Assembly: GCA_027943335.1 (NCBI GenBank)
Contig: BSBK01001114.1
Coordinates: 781,001-845,000 of the forward strand
Direction of reading: 5' to 3'
From: Chamaecyparis obtusa
Lineage: Eukaryota > Streptophyta > Pinopsida > Cupressales > Cupressaceae
Length of the DNA: 64,000 bases
The translations under genes were made by a program, and so were the position numbers. Shown piece after piece: positions 50,208 to 62,486 of the stretch; position 1 is the first letter of the stretch, and each line of letters begins with the position of its first letter. The notes below the pieces were generated by a model. It saw only the letters and a program-made list of their open reading frames with translations. It made no database searches and was not told where the DNA came from.

Positions 50208-52358
50208 ACAGATGATGAGGTGGGTAATTCCAGCGGTGAGGTCAGGAAGAAAAGGGAACAGACCACGAGGGAGAAAAATAATACAAAGGGGGAATGCCCT
50301 TGTCGTATTTTTGTTGATCTAGGGGTGAACCCACAATAGTGGGTTACACTTTTTTGCCTAAACGGACACTGAACTCTACAATTAAAAAAATAAATTTAGA
50401 TTCAGATGCATATTGTCGTTACACCATTTGAAATCAGAAGATGAAGTAAATTAGAGTCTTTTAAGATTTTTTGTCTAGATTCTAAATATATTTTTTATTT
50501 TTATTTTTGAATTTACTTCAATAATTTTTCTTTCTCCCATGAAAACTGGTATGTTGTTGAAAATGTCATTTTCAAATAGTTACATTATTTTCATAGAGCA
50601 TAACTTTTTTTGTAAAATAGATATCAAAGTGATTCTTTCAAATTAAATTTTTAACATCCATACGGAAGCCATGCAATTGATTTGATGATATTATCATGAT
50701 TTTTTCATATTTTATTAATGTTTGAAGTTGACTAAACCATAATTTTGACATACCTTGACTACATAGCTTATAACTTATCATGTATTTGTGCAATTTCATT
50801 TTTATTTTTTTTGATAAAAAGATAACTTCAATACCTAGGGCATAGATATTTTTAAATTTTTTTTTTCTCTCATTTACTATTTTTCCATAAGCATCAAACT
50901 TAGAGGTAGACATACAGTGAAATATCTATGTTTAGTAAAACTAAAAATATAAACTCATAATAAAATTAATATATATTAACATTATAATCATTGGAAAGAT
51001 TTTATCAGAAGTACCTTACTACATAGATAGTTTTGTCAAATGGATTCATTTGATTTTCTAAAAGATAAATTCGAAGTGATTTTTTGGTCAGCATTTTAAT
51101 AGGTGCGAAGGAGACTCCATTATAGGTATGAATGAGGAGTATAGATGTTATATCAATGTTTTTTTTAATCTAAGAGGCTTTGACCTAACCATTTGTAATG
51201 AAATCCTTCAAATGGAACCTCTCAAGACTTAAATTATCATATTTTATTAAAAATATGTTATTTCAGCAAAAATCAGCATCTCTAAAAAAGTGTAACCCAC
51301 TATTGTGGTGTCACCCCTAGCCATTAGCGAAGATAATACTCCCCCTCCCCCTTCTAGAGCCAATGAAAAGACTCAGGACCCTAATATTGAGGATCCTAAT
51401 GATGACCAGGAAGATCCCTCAACCCAGTCCCCCAACCCACATGACTTTTTAGATAATAAGAACCAATTAAGAGGGGAGTATCATAGAGATGACTCTGGCA
51501 AGGGGAAAAAAGTGTGGCAAAATTTTAACATGAACATTGTGCAGATGGGGATAATTGGGGAAGCCGTGAACCCCAAAATTCTCGAGGATATAGATGGCAG
51601 AATCTAGAAGGAGGACCTGATTGACCTTGCCCTGGTTGTCCTTAGTGATAAGGCCAGGGAAATGGAGTCGAATCTTCTTAACAACGTAAAGAACAACATG
51701 CTGGACCAATTCAGGTCATTCAAATGGCTCTTTCATGAACTTGAAGAACTCAAGGAAAAAACCCAGGGTATCGAAAACAACAAGGATCACAAAGCCACAA
51801 AGGATATTCGTCACCTGGATTCAAGGATCAACCAACTGGAAGATAAAATGAAAAGCCTTGATGAAACCCTCAAAGGTATAGTAGAGCAAAATTTCAATAT
51901 CCTTAAAGCCTCCAACGAGCACATAAAATTGCTCATAAACAAAATGGAAGAAAAGATGGATGACAAGGATGAGTAGATTATCAAATAGGAAAAAAAGGAG
52001 AAGTCCAATGAAGGTCCGGGTAAGATAATTAGAGCCAGGTCAAAGAGAAATATGGATGGAGAAGACTCCAATGGCATTCAGAAGATCAAAGAGGCGGTAG
52101 AGAAGATGGAGTTTCTCGAAATCAATGCTGCCGTGATGCTCAGGAACCTCACTTGATCTTGCCTCTTGGTGCCTTTTCTCCCATCCCTTTTTGCTTTGTT
52201 TTGACAGTTCTGTCTCTGTGGTAGTTGGACTCTCAGCCTGCCTGTGCCCTTTTTCATCGTTTGTTTTTGCTTAGTTTAGACTCGAACTCTTTTATGCTAC
52301 ATTTTAAGATATTGTGGGTTTCAGGAACCATGTAAAACTTGTTTTACTTAATAAAAAA
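50208..52358 (+). mobile_element. ORF1-only LINE-like element (copy 2)
   Basis: The insertion lies between the long direct repeats. Coding sequence begins at about 50208 (acidic, Ser/Gly-rich), is interrupted by a 994-bp inverted-repeat element, and continues from about 51321 to about 52155. The protein is hydrophilic: a Pro/Asp-rich N-terminus, then a long heptad-like coiled coil (51662-51976), then a basic end (GKIIRARSKRN). No RNA-recognition, endonuclease or polymerase motif is seen. A 200-bp T-rich tail follows, ending in the hairpin GTAAAACTTGTTTTAC and TAATAAAAAA. This is the layout of a half-LINE (ORF1 only). Two or three stops make it inactive as it stands. Confidence 0.6.
50323..51316. 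mobile_element. TIR element, copy 2 (994 bp, CTAG duplication)
   Basis: Same family as 40555-41552: starts GGGTGAACCCACAATAG and ends CTATTGTGGTGTCACCC, with CTAG at 50319-50322 and 51317-51320. The interior is homologous to copy 1 along its length and non-coding. It is nested inside the ORF1-only element, so it is younger than that insertion. Confidence 0.9.
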
Positions 52359-52990
52359 CAATGAGAAGTATGGTAACTTTGGTAGACTATTTAAGACCAC
52401 CCTATCACTTGTAGAGTATTTTTTAGCATTCTACTAAAAAAGATCTAAATTCTATTTATTATTTATCTATGATAGTAAATGCCAATGCTTTACATCTATT
52501 CTTTTCATAATTTGAACTGCAAAATATAATTGGTGAAAGGTGTCTTCTAATAAATTCTGCAACGATTTATAACGAACTCATAAATTTTTCATTATAGATA
52601 GATATGAGAGAATTAGTAAATGAAAAAAAAATAAAAATTAATTATGATATTAATGTGCTATGATTTATGGATTAACCTATTAATGTGCAAGAAGGGAACA
52701 TGATCGAGGAAAAGTAATCTATCCACTCGATAGATAACATATAGAGTTGTTTAAATCTAGAACTGCCAATTTAATCTTATGTATCATATATTTTCCCCAA
52801 TTACCTAATTACTTTCTACACTTCTAGAGCATACCGATTGCACGTCAAAATACGATTACTAGTTTTTTTCCACTGCATAGACGCTTCCTTTGCTGCTTCG
52901 ACGGAAACGACTCCTTCTGTTCAAAGAAAAGTGTTTAATACTTCACCGGAAAAGTAGTGGAAAAGCGGCGTCACTTCTGCCGATATTAAC
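52359..52990. repeat. Long direct repeat, right copy (~632 bp)
   Basis: Partner of 49566-50207. It starts at CAATGAGAAG directly after a run of six As and ends at CCGATATTAAC. Confidence 0.8.
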
Positions 52991-54110
52991 CTCGGCTTAC
53001 CTTTCATACTACAGCTTGCGGTCTATCCCGATTTCAATATAATATACAGAAATACTGCTAATGCTGGTTTTACTGATATTTGAGACGGAGGATCCACCTG
53101 AGATTTCGTCATATTTCATTACTTTAATCATCGGGATTTGAGTAGTCTGTTAGAAAAATTTGGAAGGCAGCGTCGTTAAGCGGCATTATGTCATTGCGAA
53201 CAAGATTCATAAATAATTTTGAACGTATCATAAAACCCTGGAATGGATATGATCTTTAATTGGAAATTGTGTAATGATAAGTGGTCCAAGTGAAAATTAC
53301 AACAGGCGTGGAGTCTAAACCTAGGAGCATCTTTTGGTTAATGTGGGGCATCTTTCGGTGTCTTCAAGGAGCATCACTATTCAATTTTAAATATTTGCTG
53401 CATTGACGATTTGAGTAAATACCAAATACCACCTCTCCCAGTAACTCATTTTTTTTTATAATAATAACAAATTACACAAATCATTTGAGTAGCTCAGACG
53501 GTAACTCACGGATTCGCCTCTACATTTCTTCAGCGAGTTTCAATTGCCAATGACTATATCAATCGTCTAAGTCTCTATTATTGAGAAAGATGGGAAATAA
53601 TATAAAATTCAGGCACGTTCTAATTAATCCTCTCGAGTTATCCACGATTTTATTTTATTATTAATTGTCAGTTGTCTCTCTCTCTATATATTATCATTAT
53701 AAAATTATCGTTGATTTCTTGTGGCTTTGAAAGTGATAATTCAATCGTATGTACATCATTAGGACTGTGCCAAAATCTCATTAGAGTTACTTTGTCTAAA
53801 TTTTAAATTCCTATAAGTGGAAATACTTTATGTTTCTATAAATTATTTTTCTTAATGAATTAAACCTATATATCATAACTATAAAAATCAAGCTTTTTGT
53901 TTTTATTGTTTCATATTTTATTATGTTAGAAATTTATTTTTTATTTTAAAAAAATCATATTCTTGAACTTATACAAGGTAATTCAAGTAACTCTTGCTCT
54001 TGGCTAGTGAAAACTTAATTTTGGTGGTTCTTCTCATGACAATCTAGGGTAGGCATGAGAGGGTGGCATCATGAAGGACCACAAAGGGAAACTAATTTTT
54101 ACTTATGTCA
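52991..54110. other. Intergenic interval
   Basis: No gene recognised. A tRNA-like promoter pair is noted separately at 53490-53548. A CTCTCTCTCTATATA tract lies at about 53675. Confidence 0.4.
53490..53548 (+). ncRNA. Possible tRNA-derived SINE head
   Basis: TAGCTCAGACGGT (53490-53502) is a good RNA polymerase III A-box. GAGTTTCAATTGCC (53535-53548), 45 bp downstream, is a weak B-box. The spacing fits a tRNA or tRNA-derived SINE. No cloverleaf can be closed, so a real tRNA is unlikely. Confidence 0.3.
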
Positions 54111-54446
54111 TCAACCTAGGAGTTCTAACATCACAAATTGCTTTAAGGTGGATATGGATATCACATAATTTTTCTTGCCAAAAATAAAGGCCTTATAAAC
54201 ATCACTACAGAGGGTGACTCCATGAATATGATCAACCTCCTGAATAACAGAGAAAATCCCCATTAGTTGAACCATGATTTGATAGTTTTCATCCATAACC
54301 ACACCACTTCTATCTAGATTCATATGTCTATAGACATGTATAGGTATGGAAACCAGCTCATGAATCTTCTTTCTAATTTGGCTACTCAGAATAATGATGC
54401 TTTCACTTGGAATGAAGAGTCCTCTCTTTCGACTCACATCACCCAA
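54111..54446 (-). pseudogene. Possible peptide deformylase fragment, degenerate
   Basis: The 111-residue frame contains QEVDHIHGVTL, which resembles the peptide deformylase metal motif QHEVDHLxG(x)L, preceded by a segment with the spacing of the preceding beta strands (HMNLDRSGVVMDENYQIMV). The first metal-binding His of HExxH is absent, so any enzyme would be dead. Peptide deformylases remove the formyl group from organelle-made proteins. The match is short and may be chance. Confidence 0.3.
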
Positions 54447-54499
54447 AGATTATACATAGATTCTCGTGGCATTCCAAGCTAACTCTATGTCATATTTGA

Positions 54500-55479
54500 G
54501 GTAGACTTCTTGTACAACATTTTTTATGCTTTCTAGACCCATTAATTTCATCTCTCCAGGTATTGGAACCTATCTATTTCATCTCCTTCCTTTAGATCTA
54601 TTTTTCATCATTTTGTTTAGTTTTATCACTCTGAGGCTATGGGTGTTGAGCTTGTCCAAATTGAACACAAGGACCATGATAATTTCATGCTCTAACCTAT
54701 ATTTCATACTCTAACTCTATTAACCCTCCCCTTTCTCTCCTTAAAGATTTCTCTATGGAGAAGGAAGAGGTATTGACTCTAGTACCAAAATACAATATAT
54801 ATTACATCTTAAACTTCTAGAGAAGAAAAACAAGATTTGTAGAGTTTTTACTATCTATATGGAGCTTTCTAAATTTGAGATGGACCAACTAGATTAGACA
54901 AAGAAGAATATTCAAAACTTGAAAATTTTGGTTTTTAAGAAGGCTCAATTGAGATTGGTTGGAAGAGTACCTTCATGAGTGTGTATTGGAAATAACAAAG
55001 AAAATGGAAGAAACTTTTGAAAATTAGAAGATGATAGAAAATGAAGTACAATATATTAAAAGTTATGTCTAGTCAAAGTAAAATTATAAGATTGATGAGA
55101 AGCTTCCCATATTGAAGGAGAACTAGGGGATTTTCATAAATAATATTTAGGATCTAATCAAGGGGGCATGATGGGAAATATTAAAGAGATTACAAAGTAC
55201 TATATACACACAATTGGGGCTACAATGGAAACCATTCAAGTTATATGACAAGAATTGGTGGTAAGAAGATGAGATGGGATGTGATGCTCTTGGCCCATGG
55301 AAGCCTACCATAACAAGTGAAACAATTATCAAGAAACATGATTGAGCTTTTTCATTCTCTCTAATTTTTTTTGTTATTATTAACTCCTTAGTTCAAGGCA
55401 CAGGTTTACCATTTGCAGATTGTGTCTAATTTTTATAGAAAGAATGACATGTCATCAATGTTAATGTTATTTTATTGGG
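54500..55479. other. Coding-like but broken interval
   Basis: Short Lys/Glu-rich pieces in several frames suggest the decayed upstream part of the coding relic at 55480-56113. I cannot assign a family. Confidence 0.3.
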
Positions 55480-56113
55480 TCCATCACCCCAAAAAGATGG
55501 AATAGGATTCTGAAACCTCTAGATGACATCTATAGGAGAGCCCTTATCAAGTCTCTTGGCGACCATCACTTTGATTACAGCTTTACCCTTCGCACCAATG
55601 GGCACCTAGTTGGGACTCTAATAGCATGCCTCTTAATGGCAGATATCCCAAAGGATAGGATAGTGGAGACCTTCAAGAAAAAATTCCTAGATAAATATCT
55701 TTGGAGTTTAGATAGAGCCATTTTTAGCATTAACGACCATTTTCTTATCTCCTTACCTGAGGAATATATGCAAACTGAATTTGAGACACTACTTAGCCAT
55801 GCTAACTTTACATGGCATGAAATCATTTATATAAAGGACCAAGTCTCATTTAAAACTCATTGGCCATAACTGAAACACAATTCCCAATTCTTGGTAAAAT
55901 AGATGAATATAGATCCCTTAGACAATAATGACTCGATTATTCGATACTTTAGTGAGGAAGGATTTGATCTTCTTCCATACCTGTCCTCACTTCCAAAGGA
56001 GAAAATCCACCTATAGGTCAAAAGCATCCTCGTTGGGAAATGCCTCTGGAAGAAGACGTCCAGAATTAATGAGAAGGATGAAAATGATTCTAGATAGGAG
56101 GAGGAGGAGGTGA
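55480..56113 (+). pseudogene. Unrecognised coding relic (~210 codons)
   Basis: One frame is open from about 55480 to the stop at 55867-55869 and stays coding-like to about 56113 across three further stops. The sequence is soluble and mixed-charge (DRIVETFKKKFLDKYLW, ISLPEEYMQTEFETLL), with a Glu-rich end. I do not recognise the family. The surroundings suggest an element-encoded structural protein, but a gene fragment is equally possible. Confidence 0.35.
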
Positions 56114-56129
56114 TCATTGTTTGTCATAG

Positions 56130-58968
56130 ATAAGTATGGCCATTCTGGCTAGCTGTTAGTATCTTATACTTTATTTTCAGCCCTTTTCGAAATTGGGAAT
56201 CTAGGGCTCACTTCTGTATATCTAGACTAGTTTAAACTATGCTTAACTAGTTCTATGTTCATACCTACACGATACTATATCTAATGTTTGAGGTTAAAAA
56301 TTTTGGAATCTTAAGATCTTATCTAATATAAACAACTATTAGTATAATTCTAGTACATTTGACCTGGTTTTTTAACCAAAATTTTCGACCATGAAATAAA
56401 AAAAACTTTTGGTTGGTTGGATTATAGAAGGAAAACTTTCATTTTTTTTTAATCCATGCTTGTGTTCGTCAAAAGTTCGACCAATACTATGTAGGTCAAA
56501 TTTTCGACGAACAAGGCCATAACTTTAAAAAAAAAGATTTCATTTCATTATGACCACAACAAATTCTTTCAAGGTTGCAGCACTGAAACCTCATTGGCAC
56601 TATGTATTGGAAGATCATTGAGGTAATTTGGAGGGTGGATTCGACACTGAGGTAACGTAATTTTGTTGTCCTGACTCTTGTGAAAATTTGAACTCATCTA
56701 TTTATTATTACCAGTTTTAAAAAGTTTGAATCCAATTTGTTCCCCAAAAATATCATTTCCTGCTATATTTTATTGTTTTGCTGGGATTGGGATTAGTTGG
56801 GATATTGTTGGTGGATGTTGTTGGGACATACGCCTAACTAGGGCATTGACCTTTGAAGCAATTTTAACAACCCATTCAGTTCTGAGTGTTTACAATATAC
56901 ACAAACATTACCCTAACTTGTCTTTCAATCCATGACATTGGAAATCTCATGGTGAAGTTACAAGTTAGGGCCGAGACTTCATGACAAAGCCAAGGATATT
57001 GGTTATGTCTCTGTCTATCAAAGAGTCACTGTTATTTGATGGAACTAAAATGAAACTTTGAACAAATGCAATATGATAATGGAACTATATAACCTGAATT
57101 GTAACAATTGACTATTATTCCTTCACATGACAGAATATGTATGTATAAACAAATTAGGGAACTTCGCAAAGTTAAGAATGCGTAATGAACTTCAAAACCC
57201 GTGGCTATAAGAATAGTTTTATAGAGTTATTAAGTTCATTCATTCAATACCTTATCGATAGTACAAATCAGAAACAAGGTAGTTCTAATGATTTTCACAA
57301 CACTGTGTAAGCATAACAGTTCACCGTGATATTAAATCTGTCTATAAAACTAATTGCATAACAAAGGTAAATGCCCTAGTTAGGTGTATGTTATGAGTTT
57401 AACCAGTGAAGGAAAGAAATGTTTGAAATAGTGTAATAACCAGAGATTTGAGGTTCACGGGAACATTGAAGACTTTTGTGATTGTATCCATTTTGGAGGA
57501 CGTCTGCCTTAAGGAGAGTGTCAAAGAATCCCAATAACACTTGGGGATTCTGTGGTAAAACTTGGTGTGAGATGCAGAAAGCCAAGTTTGCAGGCCCAGG
57601 AAGCACTCTATACTAAAGTGACAACTGTGCCTTGAAAGGTTGATAGATTGGTCTAAGGGGTTGGTTAGGCCATTGTAAGGTCACTTAGGTTGGGTACAGT
57701 AATTAAGAAACAAATAAGAAAATATGAATAAGAAAATATAATCCAGCTATGATTGAAAGTGAAGAAATGGTTCCATTGCTGAATGAATGCTTCCATTGCT
57801 GACTTCGACTGAGCTCTACCCTTTCTTCTCAAAGATGTACACCATATAATATACACTAATTTCTAGGCAATGTCCAAAACTATTGAAGTGGCTATTAACT
57901 CTTTCTTGCATTTAACTTCTTTTCTGCTCTGATTGACATACATTAGAACTTCTTATCTTTATTCCTAAAAATAAGAAAACAAAAGGCTTAAACAAAGAAT
58001 TTGAGGCTTTGAATTGTGATCATTAGATTGGATCAAATCATGGAGTTTTGGATTAAAATTTATCATATGAATTTTTTTATATGTTTTTAACAAATATAAC
58101 ATTAGATTTATTTATTTGCATAGTTCCTAGAGGTTAAGTATCCTTTATCTATCATTTAATTTCTTAATTAACATTTAATTGTTCAATAATCAATCCCACA
58201 ACTATCATTTATTAAGTTTATGCGAAGTTGTATGCATATCATTTTAAAAAATTGGATTAACATTAGGGAAAGTCATGTGGAAACTTAATAATTACTAGCC
58301 TAGTTACAAATTCTGCTTTCTACTTTGAGGAGGTGCATACTCCTAAACAGAAGGGATATGTCTTCCATTTCCTACGTTGCTTGCAATATTTTAAACTCTC
58401 TATTATGGATAGATTAGAAGGCAGTCCACGTGATGCACCTTGCCACTACTCCATATCAGGGGGATTGGGAAACAATTTAGAATATCAAAATTCTTCTACT
58501 ATGAAGATAAAATACTCCCACATGAATTTCCACCTACACATTTGAAATCTAGCATTTTCATCAAGGGCTATGTAAATCGTCTGTGAATGTTCTAGGTGCC
58601 AAAAAAGAAGATATTCTAAAAATACTCAATGTTAACTGATTTCTCAAATAAATACAACTTTAGAATTTTCAAACAGTTCTTGCTCCTAGTTTAGAACTTG
58701 GGTTTATTACGTGTTCTCTATTCTCTGTGTCTCCAAAAGACTTTGAGATCTGAAATTTCAAAACATAAATGTAGGAAATCTAACCAATGAATTTTCAAGA
58801 CTTAAAAACCCTTTTGGAAACTGATGTTTACAGAACTTAAGATGCTTCAGAGAGTTGTCTGGTTACAAGTCCTTTACATGGTTTAGTTTGTAGTCACATG
58901 TTTATATGAAATGCTAAAGAAAGATATAAAGGTATAGCAAGCAAATCAGATTTCTTGTTACCTAAAAC
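56130..58968. other. Intergenic interval
   Basis: Nearly 3 kb with no convincing gene, RNA or repeat. Short open frames (56726-56935, 57391-57606, 58333-58545) carry no recognisable motif. Confidence 0.4.
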
Positions 58969-59788
58969 TGATGCAGGAGCATCCTGGGTGTAAGAGCAAT
59001 GTTGCATCACCCAAAAATATTAATGGTTTGTTTTTCAATAAGGACTATCTTATCTAAAGCTTCTATTTATGGAAACTTACTATTTTTAGTAAGTTGGTCA
59101 TACGATCTTAAAATGTTTTAATTTCATAGTTGGAGGTTCATCTCAGTCATTTCAGCCTACCAGTTGAGTTTCATTGCCACATCATCAGTATTGGTGAAGT
59201 TATTGAGGTTTTTGGGTATGAAATCTTTCTGATAAATTTTGAAGGCCTTAGAAGCTCCGGATTGCGATCGACCCTCGGCTGACTGGTGCTAGCACATGTT
59301 AGGCATTGGCGATCTCATCATGACATTTCCAAAAAGTGTTTACAATAGAAAAATGGAGTTACGGTTAAAAAGTTATGGCCTCTGGAAGTTGGGCTACCTT
59401 AAATCATATTTTGTATTTCTTTTGAGCTAACCCTATTTTAATAATTGTGAAAAATAAATAATTCTATGTTTAGTCAGCCTAAAGGGCTAAATTTTTGGAA
59501 CTTTCTTGGGCAGTGGAAATTGCCTATATAAGAAAGGTCTATAGTGTTGTCTTAGGCAGTGTAGGGCAGTTTAGGATAGTTTTGGGTAGATCTAGGTAAT
59601 GATTCAAGGCTTTGTCCTACATAATAATGTAAAGGGAATACCCATGTGGCTTTGCATATTGTAATTCTGAAAATTTGTAATTCCACATTCGTGGAGATAA
59701 TAAGAAGCCCATTTTTTGTTCTTGCAAATTATTGTTTTTTCTTTATTTTTATTATATATTTGTGGTATTAAGGGAGCACCCTTCATCA
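58969..59788 (+). repeat. 5' LTR of chromovirus
   Basis: Homologous to 62487-63307 along its length. CCTATATAAGAAAGGTCT at about 59523 is a good promoter TATA region, conserved in the 3' copy at about 63041. Confidence 0.9.
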
Positions 59789-59790
59789 AG

Positions 59791-59802
59791 TGATATCAGA
59801 GA
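59791..59802 (+). promoter_or_regulatory. Initiator-Met tRNA primer-binding site, mutated
   Basis: TGATATCAGAGA, two bases inside the 5' LTR, is TGGTATCAGAGC with two changes. That site is typical of plant Ty3 chromoviruses primed by initiator Met-tRNA. Confidence 0.75.
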
Positions 59803-60059
59803 AAGAGTTCTTGAGTGTGTAAATAGATTGCTGACTGTGAGGTAGTTTGCACCAAGACGACGGGTTAGGGTTTCTATGTAAACAAATCACCAACTGTGAG
59901 GCAGTTTGCACCAGAACTATGGTTAGGGTTTCAGTGATACGCGTGAAAATACCTCCATGAAGGAAATGTAGTGGAAGAGCTGGTGCTATGAAACCTGAGG
60001 TTAGAGAGCTCCAGAGACAAGTGTGAGCATTGCAAGAAGAGATTTGCAGAGGAATGACT

Positions 60060-60990
60060 CTTAACACTAGAGATGAAAGCGAGGATTAAGCTAAAGGAGA
60101 AGGAAATTCTGATCAAGATGGAGAAGATGAAGTTTTGAATCTAGAAAAGGAAAGAATTTTCTGGGCCATTTCCAAGATCGGGAAAAAACCTAAGATTAAG
60201 GTTCCTACATTTTCAGGGAATCTTAACCCAGAGGAGTTGATCGATTGGATTAACGAATGTGAAGAATATTTCAAGTATGAAGATATTGGGGATCCTGATA
60301 GGGTCAAATTTGTGAAGGCCAGATTGAAGGGTCATGCGAAGATCTGGTGGCAGGAGATTCAATTGGAATGAAATCGAAGAGGAAATGATAAAATCTCAAG
60401 ATGGGATTAAATGGTGGATAAATTGAAGTGACAATTCATTCCTATTGATTATGAGCTTGACCTACTGAAGAAGATGCAAAGTTTGAAGCAAGCAGGAAGA
60501 TCTGTTTAGGAGTATATGGAGGAGTTCTATCAAATCCTCATCAGAACAGGCCATGCGGAAGCTAATAAGGAGAAAGTTGCCAGTTACCTTAATGGGTTAT
60601 GGCCAAGCATTCAGGAAGAATTGAATCTAGTTCGAATGAACAGTATTGAAGAGGCATATGAGTTTGCCCTAAAAGTAGAGGAAAATATGAACAAGAAGTT
60701 TGAGAGCAGACAAAGTGGAAGAGGTCATGATGGAAGATCTGGTGGATGGTCATATGGAGATCAAAATGAAGATCCGAAAAAGTAGGATGAGGCCAGTAAC
60801 AACCAAAATTAGAGAGGAGATAATTTCAATCATTTCCATGATTAGAATAATAGAGATCAGAGAGGAAGAGGAAGAAGACAAGGTTTAGGAAGAGGAGGCT
60901 TCCGTGGAACATGTTTTCACTGTGAAGAAGAATGTCATAGGGCATTCGAATGTCCTCAATGTCAAGGAAGGATAGATAGGAGGAATTAAG
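60060..60990 (+). pseudogene. Chromovirus gag with CCHC zinc knuckle
   Basis: The gag core reads KVPTFSGNLNPEELIDW, then VKFVKARLKGHAKIWW (60135-60371) and an open frame at 60516-60785 ending in an Arg/Gly-rich linker. CFHCEEECHRAFECP (about 60909) is a C-x2-C-x4-H-x4-C knuckle in which the usual Gly before His is Cys. At least five in-frame stops interrupt it. A live copy would make particles that package element RNA. Confidence 0.8.
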
Positions 60991-61129
60991 GATAGACCAG
61001 AGTTGCACATGTAGATGAGGATGCTAGATCATCAAATTCTAAAGATGTTGAAAGAGGAGAAACATTGATTAACAGAAGAGTCCCGCTGAGTGGTGAGAAT
61101 GAACCTAAACAAAGGAGGAGCCTGTTTCA

Positions 61130-61661
61130 CACCAGGTGCAAGTGTGAGGGTAAGTGTTGTGATGTGATTATTGATAGTGGCAGTATTGATAATTTGGTGT
61201 TAGAAGAGATGGTGACAAAGTTGAAGCTCAAGAGATAGAAACATCCACATCCATATTGGGCTGCCTAGGTGCAGGATGACCACAAGGTCATGGTAAGTGA
61301 ACAGTGCCTAGTGAAGTTCAAGATCGACAGATACCAAGATGAGGTATTATGTGATATCATATCTATGGATGCATGTCATATGTTGTTGGGTAGACCTTGA
61401 TAGTTTGACATGTGTGTTGTACATGATGGTCATGTGAATACATATTCCCTGATAAAGGATGGAGTGCGACATAAGCTAAAACCATTGAAGGAAACAAAAG
61501 AAAAGGTATGTGGTAATGCAAGAATAACTTTTGTTGATAGAGAAAATTTCTTAGATGGTATGCAGACTGAGCATATGTGTTTTAAATTAATTCCAAAGGC
61601 TAGGAAAGAGGAAGTAGAAGATGTACCTATAGAAGTTGCACAATTATTGAATGAGTTTTAG
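61130..61661 (+). pseudogene. Chromovirus protease and linker to RT
   Basis: CDVIIDSGSIDNLV (about 61159) holds the retropepsin Asp-Ser-Gly site, followed by MDACHMLLGRP, the usual flap/end motif. Three TAG/TGA stops lie in the frame, two at positions normally Gln or Trp. 61410-61661 is the open linker toward reverse transcriptase, ending LLNEF. Confidence 0.75.
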
Positions 61662-61689
61662 GATATTGTATCCAATAATGTGCCTGATG

Positions 61690-62430
61690 GATTACCACCA
61701 GTAAGAAGATCAGTCATCAGATGCACTTGATTCCAAGAACTAGTTTGCCAAATAAGGCAGCACACAGAATGACACTAGCAGAAAGTGAAGAGTTGAAGAT
61801 AGATTTGAAGTTTAGTTCATCACATCATCCATAGATTGTATATGGAAGTAGTCCCAAAAATGCATTCGAGTTAAGGAAAATAGATAAAGGAGAAATAAGT
61901 AGTGCTAAAGCTGAGGATTTCATTGAACACTTGAAGAACATCCTTGAAGAGGTGAGGAAGCATATTACCCAAATGAATGTGCAGTATAAGGCTAAGGAAG
62001 ATGAGAAAATGAGGCATAAGGAATTTCAGATTGGAGATGAAGTCATGGTTCATTTGTGGAAGGAGAGATTTCCGGTTGGTACATATAACAAGCTGAAAAT
62101 AAAGAAGTTTGGGCCATGTGAGATACTGAAGAAGCATGATTCTAGAAATGCCTATGAGGTCGAGTTGCCTATAGAGCTGAATATTTCACCATTATTTAAC
62201 ATTTTAGATTTGACAGAGCATCATGAAGGAGGTGTTGAAAATGAGATCACAATAGCATAGTGGAGATTCCAACAACCAGTTCAGCTACCAAGAAGATTGA
62301 GGATATACTAGGTAGTCATGTTGGTAGAAGCACAAGGAACAAGACATATGAAGAATATCTAGTCAAGTGGAAAGGATGACCTATTGAAGATTCATCATGG
62401 TTGACAAGGGAGGAGGTTAACTATCTTGGT
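61690..62430 (+). pseudogene. RT start joined to integrase end and chromodomain
   Basis: After a frameshift, HQMHLIPRTSLPNKAAH and RMTLAESEELK mark the very start of reverse transcriptase (about 61714-61797). The text then jumps to LKFSSSHHP, an integrase motif usually far downstream, and jumps again to [14 protein letters not shown] near the integrase end. 61931-62260 is an open integrase C-terminus with the GPY/F-type region ([12 protein letters not shown]). A chromodomain follows (EEYLVKWKG, one TGA stop, PIEDSSW). Chromodomains steer integration to heterochromatin. Confidence 0.8.
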
Positions 62431-62486
62431 TTTCCTCTTCACACCTGAGTTGTGAAAGGGTCACTTCTCAAATTACCCCGGGTGTC

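Noticed and set aside
49566..52990. The ~635-bp direct repeats as LTRs of one retrotransposon
   Set aside because: No TG...CA ends, primer site or polypurine tract, no 5-bp duplication, and the interior ends in poly(A).
53490..53548. Functional tRNA gene
   Set aside because: The B-box is poor and no acceptor or anticodon stem can be closed.
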